DNA from: Galeopsis tetrahit
Taxonomy: Eukaryota > Streptophyta > Magnoliopsida > Lamiales > Lamiaceae
Length of the DNA: 64,000 bases
Reading direction: 5' to 3'
NCBI GenBank assembly: GCA_963675135.1
Contig: OY776132.1
Location: 66,354,850-66,418,849, forward strand
Shown one piece after another: positions 13,116 through 25,150 of this stretch (position 1 is its first letter; each line of letters begins with the position of its first letter). A model generated the notes under the pieces. It saw nothing but the letters and a program-made list of their open reading frames with translations. It made no database searches and had not been told where the DNA came from. The translations under genes and the position numbers were made by a program.

Positions 13116-16100
13116 ATTGTCCATGGGTATGTTCATCGATTCTAAAAGCATGATTTTTTTTAACTTCGCATTGAATTGAACATTCAGTTTTTGACTATTT
13201 GCTATAATCTTGATTCTATATAATACTTAAACAAATGGTTTGAACTTGTATTATCTTTTCTATTATAAAGTGATATCAATTGACCAAATGCAGTTTGACA
13301 GAAGGTTCAGTTACTGGAACGGAAGTACATAAAATCACCTTTAACCTACCGATAAGTTGCTGCCTATTTATCCATTTTATCGAGTACATAAGAATTGATT
13401 CGTATCTACTTCAATCCCGACCTTTGAGGGCTGCCTTCATCGTTTTCCTTTTGGTTTTTTAATTGTTTTTTGATAGATATCTTGAAGGGATGTTGGTATA
13501 GCAGATCGTAATTTATGTTAGTTTATAGTTGTTTATTATAATGTGATCTTTACTAATCGTAATTTATGTTAATTTACAGTTGTTTTTGTTTATGATGATA
13601 TAATCTTTTTACTACTTTGTGTGATTTTTAACTGCGATTTTCTGGAATAATGTATCTATATTTATATATGGACTTGTTGCCCTCAAAAACTATATTTGCT
13701 CCAAGTAAAAATTAAAATGTTGTGCATTGACATTAGATTCTGGATGAACAAAGTCAATATACAGTTAAATATTTATCTCAATGCTCCAGTATTACATAAT
13801 GTGAACGCATACAATTATCTTAACTATTCATATAAATTTCGAGGCCTTACCAAACATAGAGCCTTTATTGATATGGATTTTGTATTACATTCATTAATAT
13901 TTTTGTTTAAAAATTGCATTTGTATTGGGTACTAACCGTACTCTGAAATCTAATCAATTGAATGTATTTAGAAAGAAATAATGTATACATTTCGATGCTC
14001 CGAGTGCAATATTTATTAAGTAGGAACTTTTAACTCAAAAGAAAAAGTGATGACATGAAAAGATTTCAAAAAAGAGAACAGGTATATTTACACTTGTGCG
14101 TTTTTGTGGAACATAATGATGAGATACTTAGACTTATCTGTTTAGCCATTTTTACGTGGTGGGATGAATGCTTTTGGATTGTTGGGATGAATACCTTCTC
14201 ACTTCCGTTCTAACAACCTACTCTTCATTTCACTTTGGGTTCGATTTGTTGAAACATATGAAATACAAAGTTTGGTGGTTTGCTTACCACAGACCATCCA
14301 TATGCTGTTAAATGAATCGAGCTGCTCGTGAGTTCGGCTTGGCTCGATAAGACTCGAGTTCGGCTTGATTTGTTAAATGAGTCGAGCTCGACTCGATAGC
14401 TAATTTTTTTTATTTTAATTCCATTAGACTCGACTTGATAGGCTCGTTAACAAGTCGAATTTGATTTTTTTGCTTGTCAATGTTATTGAGCCGAGCCGAG
14501 CTCGAACTTCGGTTTGAATAACAACTCTAGTCACATATCTAAAATGTGAGAAACACTAAAATTGACGTATCGCTCTGTTTCCGTTCTTTTAAGAGAGTGG
14601 TTTTTTCCCTTTAAAGCAAATTCAAGTATCTAGGGAGGATTGTGTAGAATTAAAACCCAGTGCCACCTCCACATAACTTTAAAAACAAAATCAGATGGAT
14701 TTATGTTGTGTTTATTATCTCATCACATAATTTTTTGAAACTTTTTATATATTTGGAAGATTGAATTGCTTTCAAAATTCCGGAGTTTAGAGTGACTTTG
14801 GAGTAAAATCGATGAGTTAAGTCAAGGCGTTTGCTTTTGGTTTAAAAAATCGAATTTTGGATTTTAAAATTTTACATTGATTTTATTTTGATATTTAAAA
14901 ACTGATTTTAAAAAATCTTTCAAAACGATATCTATTAATCTTACTCATTGATTCATAAAAAAAATTCAAAAGAAAAACACATACACAATATTGTTATTCA
15001 TCGGAATTCAAAAACTGAATTTCAAAATCATTCGAAATCCAAGATTCAAAGTAATCAGCATGTATTATTATTATTGTGATGGAGGCACCTGGGATTCCCT
15101 CCTCATCCAGGTTTGATATATTGATGTGCCCACCAACCACTTTTAAGTGAGAAGCAAGGGAAAAAAAGTGGTCCTCATTTCAAAAAGTAGAATGCCATAA
15201 ATAAAGTTATAAATATAATACACATCACAATCTAAATTTTACATTGAATTAAATTCGTAAATTAAATTACTAGCATATAAGTAAACCAACGAACTGAAAA
15301 GCATCTTGTTGAAATAGAATCTGGCCGCAGTGTCTACGTATGATTAATAAAATACTAAGTAAATAACTCTCCTATGTAATAGTGATAAGTAAGAAGTCGA
15401 TCCATAAGAAACATAGAAATTATATCATAATAACAAATGGTCTATAATTATTAGCTTTTAAAATCTACCTCATTTGCTTATAAAAAACCATAATATATAT
15501 ATATATAATTACAAAATTGTACAATTTTAGAGTAATATAGAGGTGAGTTCCGAATCGTTTTGTAAAGGGCAAAAATGCCAACACCACCTAGCTAATCACA
15601 AACTAATTTTGCAATTCATTCTATTTTATAAATATTAAGGTAGAAGAAAATGTGTAGTCATTTTTAAGTGCAAAAATTCAAAAAGAACAGAAAACATAGA
15701 AAGAATGATAGTCATAGATGTAGATCATATCGAAGCAATGAGAAAGACTTTTTTTTTTTTTTTGCCTCCACAAGACACAAAGGGGGTCCATATATATTTC
15801 AGCATTTTATTATATATATTTGGTGGGAAAAATTACAAAAATAGGCTTCTATTTCTGACTATTATGAATCTGTACATTTGACTTCTAATAACCTAAATAA
15901 ACCCAAGTCAAAGATTTTAACAAATTCATTTCTAAGTCGAGTTATCACCATATGTAATATAAGTATATAACATTGGAATGATAATTTTTATCGGACCCGT
16001 AGTAATCCACCCTGTTTCCGCTTCGATTGTAGTGGTTTTTTGTTCTTTTTATTGGTTTTAATTTAATTTTCGGGAAAAATCGAAAAATTTTACTGTAAAT

Positions 16101-17179
16101 TGGAAACGGAGCGGGAACGGTATTTATTTGTTCCGCTCTACCCCACTCATATACATATATTTTGTACATATTTTTTTATATTTATGTATGTATGTATATA
16201 TATATATATAAATCTATATATATTTAAAAATTGTTTTAATTATTTATATTTTATTCTTTTAAATGATTTTTAAATAAATAATTGATTCTCAATAATATAA
16301 TAATTTTTTCTAGAAAGATATAATAATGGTTTAAAATATATATATATATATATATATATATAATAATAATTATTAAAATAGAAAAATGATAATTAAAATT
16401 TCAGATTGGGATCGAGAATATTTGATCCCAAAAGAGGCAGGGATGGGGATAAGAAAATTTTCCTATTGAAATATGGGGACGAAAATTCTCCGCCAGGGTC
16501 AGGGTCGGAGAAGGCATAAAAATGTGAAATCGAAAATAAACCGGCTATGAGTATATGTTGTTTTTGGTTTGGCCGGTTCCAATTAAAAAATCGACGATTT
16601 CTTAATTTTCATTTTTTTAAAAAACTTTTTTTTATTAATACAATTACAATAGATTGAAAGTTTATTTGAAGATTAAATTAATTTTTATTTAATTCAACAA
16701 AATTACATATAACTAAGGTTTACAAATTTTAAAATGTGAAACACAAAGTTTACAAATTACAACTCAAAAAAATTACTTAAAAATTTTACGAATTTTTATT
16801 TATGAAATAGTAATCTATATGAAAATATAACTTGAAAAAATTACAGTCAACCATTAAAAAAAATAAAAATAATGAACAAGAGGTAAAAAAAAATAAATCA
16901 GTGAAACCGTCGGTTCCAGTTCCAACGGCTAGCTAGTGTATTTCACCTGGTGATGACTGTTAGTTCAAATTAAAAAATCGACGGTTTCGATTTTAGGAAA
17001 TGTAGAACCGAAATCGAAATTGAATCTTATAATATACGATTTTGGTTACGATTTGAACTGTGGATTCAAAACCTTTTAGGCAACTCTATGTCACTTGCTA
17101 TCAATGAATATAGAATTACAAAACCTTTTAGGCAACTCTATTGCACTTGCTATTAATGAATATAGAATTACAAAAAATG
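13116..17179. other. Intergenic DNA with degenerate repeats
   Basis: No gene is supported. At 14,300-14,520 there is a GC-richer patch built of repeated 'gagctcgactcg'-type words, a dispersed plant repeat of unknown class. At 15,990-16,540 and 16,560-17,050 are degenerate inverted stretches with AT microsatellites (about 16,195-16,210 and 16,340-16,362). At 17,069-17,172 a 52-bp unit starting aaaccttttaggcaac is tandemly duplicated. Minus frame 15945-16169 is translated repeat. Confidence 0.45.
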
Positions 17180-17310
17180 TATTTTTTTTTTTTAAAGTCT
17201 TGATATTCGATTTAAAGATCGACTAATTTGGGGAACCAATTTTACCATCCACCTACCGAGGACCCATTTAAAGGGGACTGACCTCTTTGAAGCCAATTAT
17301 GTATTACTCT
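17180..17310 (-). mobile_element. SINE 3' fragment (Au-like), minus orientation
   Basis: A T tract followed by aaagtcttgatattcga is the inverse complement of the SINE 3' end seen at about 1,370-1,395. It is followed by 'gactaatttggggaaccaa', matching the conserved 3' body. The 5' part is not recognisable. Ends are approximate. Confidence 0.45.
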
Positions 17311-18488
17311 AGATTTCAAAATTAGAGATGAAATGTTTAATTTAGCTGACCTAAACTAAATGATATTATTCCTACAATTCCCTCAAGCTAAAACTTTAGA
17401 AGGTAATAAACCAATTCTACTATCCAAATCTAGGTTATATAGATATGGAAAAAAATTGTAGGTTCTCACTATAGCGAGAACTTGTGCGCACTATCAAAAA
17501 GGTTCCTTTACCTCTAATTGAAATTTAAAGCACACCATTAATTTGAGTTGATGGTTTCATAAAAGCCGTTTTTGTTTTTACAGAATTCATAAAAGTATTA
17601 ATTTTTAATAAGTTCATTAAATTTAAATTGCATATAAAATATATTTATAATTATAAAATTTAAATTAATTTTCAATTTATAAAATCCAAATTCAGCATCA
17701 CACCATATCTAATTTGCAACAGGATTAAGAAAAAAAAAATGAAGTCATTAGAATTTTTAGAAAAATCAAATATTGAACAAACTCAAACTGTAGATGAGAA
17801 TTTAGTAGAGATTTCAATATTCATAGTAATTGAAAAGACATCCGGATAAATGATTCACTATTACCGTGAACGTGGCACCCTCAGTTTCAATTTTCCAAAT
17901 TGAAACATAATTAAAAATAATAATTTGATTCAATAATATTAAAAAAAAGGTCAAAGAATGGCATACTAATGATAAAGAACATGAACAAATTCAATGAACA
18001 ATATAACATGAACAATATAGCATGTACTTTAGATGCATGATACCAAAATATGCATGTGCGTTAATTGTCAAATGATACTTATCCAAATTCACCATTCATT
18101 AAACAGTACAAAGATAAAAATATAAAGTTAGATATCTATAACAATTAGCAACAGAAACTACTTATAATTACTGTACTGGAGTTATTAGGTTTGGTCGACA
18201 TTTCACCTATAAAAAACAATATTTATTGTTGAAAAATATATTTAATTAATAAAGCTATAGGCTATATTAATGAATGAGTATTACAGTATTTATTTATATA
18301 GTATGATACACTTTTTTTTTTTTTTAAAGAAAATGTATTGGTCAAAAAGAGCCATTTTATGATGGGACATGTGGACGATGATCAGGGGTCAGGTGCCAAT
18401 TGCTTTGCAACGTACTAATATTTGTATTTTAGAGAGATGGGTCTAAAAGTTAAAGATCCCCCGTAAATGATTTTAGAATGGTAGATAG

Positions 18489-18700
18489 ACTTTTTTTTTT
18501 TTGGTCTCGGTATTTGATCGAAGGATCGACAAATTCGGAGGATCAATTTCATCGTTCATTTACGGGGTCGCATTTAAAGTCAGAGTTTTATGTTATGTAT
18601 GAACTGACCACATATAAATTGTTTGCACCTTAAAAAGTTTGAACCTGAGACCTAGAGAGAAACACACTCCTAAATTTCAATTTGAGCTAGATATGTTATT
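18489..18700 (-). mobile_element. SINE (Au-like), minus orientation
   Basis: The poly-T start at 18,491 is followed by ggtctcggtatttgatcga and a body that is the inverse of the SINE at 1,251-1,407 (cccgtaaatg, then cagttcatac on the minus strand). A B-box-like ggttcaaact reads on the minus strand at about 18,637-18,646. This is the most complete of the five related copies. Ends are approximate. Confidence 0.55.
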
Positions 18701-19717
18701 TATTACCGTAACACGCACACAATGTATTCTTATTTATCTTATAAGAGTATTATTCTTTATCTACAAAATTTAGTTTCATAACTTTTTTTAAAATACACCT
18801 CTATACCCCCACTTAATTTATACATTTTAAAACACAACCACCATTTTTAGGAGAATCAATCCACCTATTCATATTTAACAGAAGCCTAATTTCACAAATC
18901 ACACTGTTCGGCTCAAATCACATGACACATTGTGAACAACAAATACAACAAATGATAATATTAGTTAGAGTAGTTGTTTTAATTATAACTTCTATTTGGG
19001 TAGTTGTAACTTCTATATTGTAAATTTCTCTTATATAAGAAGAGGGATGATAATCATTTTAATCATGTAATTTCAATCTAATTCTTTTTCATCTTTGACG
19101 ACACGTGGCCAAGTGAAAGTAATTCATTGTATGCTTCCTTCGTCAAAAAAATGCCATCCATCGCCAGACATCTCATATACACCTTTTAACATGAAACTGT
19201 ATGTCTCACAACATAAGGCGTCTAATTTGTAAAAAAAAATAAACTCATTTTGTAGCTAGGTTATGTTAATATACTCCCCCCAACATCTATAGATATTTAA
19301 TAGTACTATGTTTTAACTGGAATCATTGCTTACGTACGTGGCAATGCCGCATCAATAATTTAATAGCATGTTTGGTTTATTAGATTAGATAGGATGTATT
19401 GTTTTATTCCTATAATGTTTGGTTTACATGAATTTAGCCCGTGATTATAATTGGTCCGAGATTGTTATTCTTGATAATCATGCATTTGGGTGTTAATTAG
19501 TCCCAAAGAGAAGGTGAGATAATTTAATCCATCAATTCAAACACAAATCTCAATTCCAAAAATAATGCAATCATATTTAATCCTATCATACCTTATCTAT
19601 CCCAACCTGTAAAGCAAACGAGCCTTAATATAATGTTATCCCTATCTTATTTTCATATAAATAAGAATAAAATTTGTTCATCAATAATATCTTAATTTAT
19701 TTCTATCAAATAAATAT
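18701..19717. other. Intergenic DNA
   Basis: No gene is seen. A possible MITE spans about 19,364-19,626, with 'catgtttggttt' at the left and 'aaagcaaacgagcc' at the right in inverted orientation. This is a layout common in hAT-type MITEs, but no clean target duplication was found. Confidence 0.35.
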
Positions 19718-19719
19718 TA

Positions 19720-20017
19720 CTCCCTCCGTTCCGTGATTACTTGTACATTTTCCTTATTAGGACGTCCCAAAATTACTTGCACACTCTTAATATAGAAATA
19801 CTCCACAAAATTAATAACCTCACAACATCATTTTATTTTCAAATTTGCCACTCTTTTTTTTCCATACATTTCACTTTACAAATCATCAAATCCACTTTAC
19901 ACATCATCAAATTACCTAAAATACCTCTCATTTATCTTACATCATCAACCACTAAATTCACTTTTCTTAAACAACGTGGCGGTCAAACTATGCAAATTAT
20001 CCGAGAGACGGAGGGAG
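19720..20017. mobile_element. Stowaway-like MITE with TA target duplication
   Basis: The left end CTCCCTCCGTTCCGTG and right end gagacggagggag are inverse complements in the terminal block. TA dinucleotides flank both ends (19718-19719 and 20018-20019). It has no coding role. The 130-aa plus frame that crosses it is a translation of the repeat plus flanking DNA. Confidence 0.75.
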
Positions 20018-20865
20018 TAATATTTTCTTCATTGAAATGGGGTTTTGCAGAATTTTGTTTCTATTTTGTCGTTGATATAGCACGAGTGGCGTTGCAATTT
20101 TTGAAGAAACGAGAGCATCCGAAGAATTTTTGAAGTTTTGGGAGCCGAAACCCGATTTTGGCGTGTGAGCACACTTTTTCGTGTGACGCCTTTTTGCCAA
20201 ATTCCATCGTTTGAGTGGTAAAAAACGCGTTTTATTATTTTTTTGGGTGTTATTTTTGCAATTTTTAATTGTTTTGGAGTTTTTTTTGTAATTTACTAAT
20301 TCCGTACACTAGGGTTTGGTTTTATTCTCGTTGTTCAAACATTGTTGGGCAGTTTTTGAAGATTGAAATATTATTGAAGAATTATTCTTCGTTCTATCAA
20401 GATTCAGGTATTTTGTGAATCAATGATTCTTATTGTTGTTTGTTTCGATCACGCAACGCTGCATCAAATGTTCTCAAATGAATTGTTTGGTTTTGCTTTG
20501 GATGAACCGTTCACAACAGAGTTCAGGGAGTATTTTGACTATCTATATCCTTCAATTTTGTGTTCTTGATTCATGTCTTGTTTCAACAACTAGGGTGAAA
20601 GGAAAAAAAAAATTAATTCACGGAGTATTTTCATTTTAGCCACTAAAAGATTTTTTTTTTACCAAACTTGCCTATGATAATTTAATTATCAATTCCTAAT
20701 TATTAACATGTATATGGAGTTATGATTTAATGATTGTTAGAGATAAATTAAATATAAAAAAGAAATTATTGATGAACAAATTTTATTCTTATTTAATAGT
20801 ATAAAACTAGTGTTCACCCGTGCACACTAGCAATATCAATCTTGTATGTTCTAGTATTTAATTTA
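20018..20865. other. Intergenic DNA
   Basis: No coding exon or RNA gene could be supported. Sequence at about 20,806-20,830 (actagtgttcacccgtgcac) resembles a Helitron 3' terminus on the minus strand, but lacks a convincing stem and was not called. Confidence 0.35.
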
Positions 20866-20915
20866 TGTAGAGAAAGAGTTTTTTTTTTTTTTTTGAAAAC
20901 TGTAGAGAAAGAGTT
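20866..20915 (-). mobile_element. Minimal retro-insertion: 20 bp between 15-bp direct repeats
   Basis: The 15-mer tgtagagaaagagtt occurs at 20866-20880 and again at 20901-20915. Between them lie only 14 T followed by gaaaac. A tract that is poly-A on the minus strand, bracketed by a perfect target duplication, is what target-primed reverse transcription leaves when it aborts almost at once. Replication slippage is a less likely alternative. Confidence 0.55.
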
Positions 20916-20941
20916 AAATTTATTTAAAATCAATATTTAAT

Positions 20942-21612
20942 ACTCCCTCTGTTTTTTTATTAAGTGTCACTTTGTCTTTTTTAATATTTTCAAAATAAGT
21001 GTCATTCTACACTTTTTTTCTTTAATTTTGACAATTTTTTTTTTTTTTTTTGGAAACAAAAGAAGAGACCAAAAGAAAAAACTGGGGAATCTAAACTCCC
21101 GATAATGAAGGGTTCTTCAATGAGATTCTCCACCTCTGTCTTGAGAAATGGTAGAATGAACCGCCCGTTGAGCCAATGAATGGGCAATCTTATTGATCTC
21201 ACGAGATATATGAGTGAACTTGCACACCACAAATTCATTTTTAGCAGTCTTAATACTTTGTGAGAGATTTGCTTCAGGACCACGTGAACTTTCAGGCATG
21301 AGATTAGTACATTTTTAGCAGTCTTAATTTTGACAATTTTACCATTGTACATTATACTCCCTCCATTTTCTTTACCTTGATTTAAGTTTTTTTCCTTTTG
21401 AATATAGTACTATAACATAAATCATGGATAAACTATAATTATTGTATACATGAATTATATCATCTACAATATTGGTCACATTCATTACTAAACACAAATT
21501 TAATTAATATTAACATTAGTTATCATTAATGAAGGATATAATGGTACATGATTATATATTTTAATATGTTGAAAATTGTTAAAATGACACTTAATTAAAA
21601 GTCGAGGGAGCA
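20942..21612. mobile_element. Stowaway-like MITE interrupted by a LINE fragment
   Basis: The left end CTCCCTCTGTTTTTTTATT aagtgtca and right end tgacacttaattaaaagtc gagggag form matching inverted repeats. The element is split by the LINE at 21039-21323. A second Stowaway-like left end (ctccctccattttc, 21358) suggests a further nested or hybrid element. Without the LINE it would be about 370 bp. Confidence 0.65.
21022..21340 (-). mobile_element. 5'-truncated LINE with 17-bp target duplication; RNase H remnant
   Basis: The 17-mer ttaattttgacaatttt flanks the insert (21022-21038 and 21324-21340). The insert begins on the plus strand with a T tract, the poly-A tail of a minus-strand LINE. The minus frame contains FTHISREINKIAHSLAQRAV, the last helix of the RNase H domain (RVT_3 type) found at the C-terminus of plant LINEs. 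Only about 60 residues remain, so it is dead. The 18-bp word tttttagcagtcttaat occurs both inside and at the 5' junction, a sign of template switching. Confidence 0.75.
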
Positions 21613-21661
21613 GTGATTAATGTTGGAATAATTAATACTCTATAATTAGATTTATAAGCGA

Positions 21662-21690
21662 CTAGTATAAAACCCGCTTGTTATGCGGCA
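21662..21690 (-). mobile_element. Helitron 3' terminus, minus orientation
   Basis: On the minus strand the sequence reads a short stem (CCGC at 21688-21685, GCGG at 21677-21674), then a spacer and the terminal CTAG (21665-21662), followed by T. This stem-then-CTRR-T arrangement defines Helitron 3' ends. The 5' TC end would lie at higher coordinates and was not found, so the element's extent is unknown. It could include the cytochrome c1 fragment, which runs in the same orientation. Confidence 0.5.
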
Positions 21691-21741
21691 TTTTAAAATA
21701 GGGGAAATTATTGTTAAGGTCATTTCACTAAGAGATTTATC

Positions 21742-21842
21742 TAATAGGGCATAGGTTTTTTTTTAAATCTATTAGAGTCAAAATGGCACCTAATAGGGCA
21801 TAGGTTTTTTTTTAAATCTATTAGAGTCAAAATGACACCTAA
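21742..21842. repeat. 49-bp tandem duplication
   Basis: Two head-to-tail copies start taatagggcatagg at 21,742 and 21,791. They differ in only one or two places (ggcacc versus gacacc). The repeat lies just inside the putative Helitron end. Confidence 0.75.
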
Positions 21843-22739
21843 TAAGACATTATTGCCCTTTACCCATTTAAATAATTTGAAATTAATAAAAATTAATTGG
21901 ATTTACATCAAATCTTTTGAATTAATGCAGTTCCTGGTTATACGCATATTCCTAAAATTAAACAATTCGAATTAATTGTTAATTATTCAAACAAATAAAG
22001 TATTCAAATATTCCTAAAATTAAGCAATTCGAATTAATTGTTAATTATCCAAACAAATAAAGTTAAAAATTCTGAATTTTATGATCCAAAAATAAGTGTG
22101 TCATAGAGTATACAATTCCCCATATGTTGTGCATATATATATGAAATAGATTATGAATTTTAATATGAACAGTGAAATGAATTTTGGTATGTAGATACGG
22201 GTTATGAAGACATATGTTCATTTCAATATGAAGTGTAAAACGGCATACAAGACTGAATTTTTTGGTATGCATAAAATAACATGAACCAATGTGCACAGAG
22301 TGACATGCATATCAATATGCAAAATAAATGTGCACATTTGTAAATGACATATTCAAAAAGCGTTTTGTTGTGACATAGAGATTTCATACTTAATTCAGTT
22401 AATATCACTGAAAAGAATTGTTCAGAATAATAAGACGAAGACATAAAATGATAATGCCTACATCGGTATCCATGTTTCATATGGAAAGTTCATTTTGATA
22501 TGAAGTTGTAAGAGTAGTATATGCACCTTTCAGATGCACTGCGAATAGCAATTGAATAATAAATCTATCGAAATTCAAGCTGGAAAAGCTGATTGTAAAC
22601 CAAACAACATGTGAATAAACAATTTTTTTATCCATAAACTTAAGTATAATCGCATAAAACAACACCAAAATTACATGTTACATTCTTTCCCCATGGTGCT
22701 TTTGTAAACCCCTCTGCTGTTGCACCCTCACGGCCTCTA

Positions 22740-22940
22740 ACCAGCTGAATGTGGCCATAGATAGCTGGGAGATTCTAAACCATGCTCAGCCTCATCAGCA
22801 ACATATGCTATTGTTGCACAGCTCATTAACCCTGAAGCTCCTGCACCAAGAAGTGCAATTGTTTTCACGAACTTCGAGCCAGAAAATCTAGATTCACCCT
22901 GACCATGATTTGAAAGAAGTGTGGATAACAAAGGAGAAGT
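22740..22940 (-). pseudogene. Cytochrome c1 presequence/N-terminal exon fragment
   Basis: The minus strand reads an intron acceptor (tttttcag) at about 22,941, then an open stretch including FVKTIALLGAGASGLMSCAT and ADEAEHGLESPSYLWPH. This matches the bipartite mitochondrial presequence (hydrophobic sorting segment) and mature N-terminus of plant cytochrome c1, a subunit of respiratory complex III. In functional proteins this stretch precedes the heme-binding CxxCH. Here the frame stops shortly after WPH and no CxxCH follows. Changes such as S for the usual C, and an extra V before ADEAEHG, also suggest decay. No upstream presequence exon was recognised. Likely a gene fragment carried by a transposon. 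Confidence 0.65.
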
Positions 22941-23017
22941 CTGAAAAATATGATGAAAATCAGTAAACAAGATATGAAACCTCCATCAATTACATTTGAA
23001 CAGCATCACACTTGATA

Positions 23018-23731
23018 CAGGGACGGAGGGAGAGAGGGGCCAGGGGGGTTACTGGGCCCCCCACCCCTTTTACAAAAAAAAATTAATAATTTTTTTAAAA
23101 ATATTAAATAATAAAAAATAAAAGAAAAAATAATTATAATTAATCATATTTAATAGTTATATAGCAATTTCTAAGTGTATTAGTAAAATATTAGTAGTGC
23201 AATTATTACTTTTTCCGTCTTATAAGTACTTGTTTTGTGTATAATTAAATAACTTTTTTTTTACAAATTTATCTTTCATTATCATGAAAGATTGAGGGAA
23301 AAAATGAATGAAAGTATAAGAGAGTGGAATAACTAGCTTCAATTATCAAGAAAGAAAGAAAGATGAAAAAAGTATTAAAATAAAAATTATAGGAATTTAC
23401 ATATGAGTAATTTAGGAAGAAACGTGGTAAAAATAGCTAAAAATGAAAAAAAATTAAAACAAGAATTAAGACTAATTGTGTCAATCAATATGAAACGAGT
23501 GAAGTATATAACAATTTAAAACATAAAAATTAAAAGATGCTCGTACATAGACTGTATAAATATTATTTTGTAGGTAATGCGCGGAATAAATGAAACTTTT
23601 ATTGAAACATATTAAAACTTAACTTGATTAAATATAGGAGTATATGTTTCAAAAAAATTTATAGATATTAAAAGCGAAATTTATTATTCATAATTGGGCC
23701 TCCCATCGGTTAGTTTCTGGCTCCGTCACTG
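23018..23731. mobile_element. Non-autonomous hAT element, 714 bp
   Basis: The termini CAGGGACGGAG and CTCCGTCACTG are near-perfect inverted repeats. An exact 8-bp duplication ACTTGATA flanks the element (23010-23017 and 23732-23739), the hAT signature. The interior is AT-rich without a transposase frame. It lies just upstream (on the minus strand) of the cytochrome c1 fragment, in what would be its intron. Confidence 0.85.
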
Positions 23732-23739
23732 ACTTGATA

Positions 23740-24130
23740 TAATAGCAAACATTTTAAGGTAAAACATTTACCAATGTCACAATTCTAATGATCCATTCTC
23801 TGAATATGCAAATATCAGCATAAAAATTAAGAGGCACACAAGTTTACAGGTTGCATTACAAATGTGAAATATTTCCTTAAAACTCTAAATAGTAAAACCC
23901 TATCAAAAATCACTACTCTCTGGAAGCTAAAACAAGAAAATAAATTCGTAATCATTTCTAGAAACTTATATAAATTCACAAACATTCACTAATTGAACAA
24001 CAATTTATATTCCACATCAACTGCTCGGCTCAAACCAAAATCCATTTTTCACTTCAAAGCAAAGCATTCAAACAACCTAAAACAAATAAAGTAATAAACC
24101 ATCCAAAATCCAGAACCTTACCAAATTAAT
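23740..24130. other. Non-coding DNA between hAT element and DUF1645-like fragment
   Basis: No exon could be supported. The minus strand has a donor-like atttg/gtaagg at about 24,122-24,130. This could be the 5' splice site of the intron that ends at the cytochrome c1 fragment, but no presequence-like exon is visible upstream of it. Confidence 0.35.
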
Positions 24131-24137
24131 ATGAACA

Positions 24138-24704
24138 GTGAAGATACGGCTTCCGTTACGGAAGCTATTTCTTGAGGAAAGGGAAACGGCTCTAACGACG
24201 TTGTCTAGCTCTTCGTCGGAATCCGACACTCTGGACGGATTACCAGGGGAAAGCTACTGCGCGTGGCCGCCGAAGTCGGCGGAGGCCGTCTGTTTTGAGA
24301 AGAAGAGCAGCTCCGCCGGCGGTTACTCGAAGAGATGTAAATTGAAAGATTTTTTGCGTAACAGTGATGGAATTAAGACTAATCTCATCGTTCAGTTTCA
24401 CGGCAACGGCGGAAGGAAGAAGGAAATTAAGAAAGTCACAGAAACTCCGTTGGAGCGTGGGAAAGTGAAACCTGCGGCGGCGCTGCCGCCTCCTCTGTCT
24501 AATTGGAACGGCGGGGACTCAGCGTGGGAGATGGAGTCCACGGCGAACAGATCAGCCATGGCGAAGGGGGCGACGACCGTGGCCATGGAGGGGGCGGCGG
24601 GGAGGTCATGGGCAGCGACGAGCCGACGACGGTGGCCAAGGTGGGGAGGGAGCTCGACCGATTGGGATGGGAGGGGAGGGATCTATAATTTGGGAATTAA
24701 TTGA
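24138..24704 (+). pseudogene. DUF1645-like gene fragment with unrelated tail
   Basis: A GC-rich open frame of 188 codons contains SYCAWPPKSAEA, then KRCKLKDFLRNSDG. These resemble the SYCVW(T/S)PKSAE and R-R/K-W/F-(R/K)-D-L-L-R-S-NSDG blocks of plant DUF1645 proteins, a family linked to growth and stress responses. The family's conserved C-terminal region (an SAHE..YxxNR-type block) is absent. The last ~75 residues are low-complexity and run into a tandem repeat. The nominal start is GTG and the nearby ATG (24131) is in another frame that stops at once, so the true 5' part is missing. Probably a truncated copy. Confidence 0.45.
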
Positions 24705-25150
24705 TAACAATTAATTATGATTTTAAATTTCGAATTACATTTCAAATATATAAATTAAAGGAGTATATGAATATTAAGGGTAAATACAGTTTTTTGACAC
24801 TAAATTGACCTTATTAAGAAATTTTAAAAGTTGTATGGAGGGGAGGGATCTATAATTTGGGAATTAATTGATAACAATTAATTATGATTTTAAATTTCGA
24901 ATTACATTTCAAATATATAAATTAAAGGAGTATATGAATATTAAGGGTAAATACAGTTTTTTGACACTAAATTGACCTTATTAAGAAATTTTAAAAGTTG
25001 TATGGAGGGGAGGGATCTATAATTTGGGAATTAATTGATAACAATTAATTATGATTTTAAATTTCGAATTACATTTCAAATATATAAATTAAAGGAGTAT
25101 ATGAATATTAAGGGTAAATACAGTTTTTTGACACTAAATTGACCTTAATA
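24671..25150. repeat. 167-bp tandem repeat, about 2.9 copies
   Basis: The phrase agggatctataatttggg recurs with agggatct phase points at 24,681, 24,848 and 25,015 (that is, exact 167-bp spacing). Copies look identical by eye until the third diverges after 'attgacctta' near 25,150. This indicates a recent tandem amplification. The first copy overlaps the 3' end of the DUF1645-like frame. Confidence 0.9.

Noticed and set aside
19741..20133. 130-codon plus frame
   Set aside because: It spans a Stowaway-like MITE and its flank; composition is low-complexity with no domain.
20806..20830. Possible Helitron 3' end on minus (actagtgttcacccgtgcac)
   Set aside because: Only CTAG and a weak palindrome are present; no clear stem at the right spacing and no partner end.
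22063..22668. Cluster of minus frames with many Met/His/Cys
   Set aside because: Made of AT-rich repeated 'atatgaa/acatg' words; no domain, no splice-compatible model.
22740..22970. Functional cytochrome c1 gene
   Set aside because: No heme-binding CxxCH exon or C-terminal anchor follows, and the frame stops right after the presequence region.
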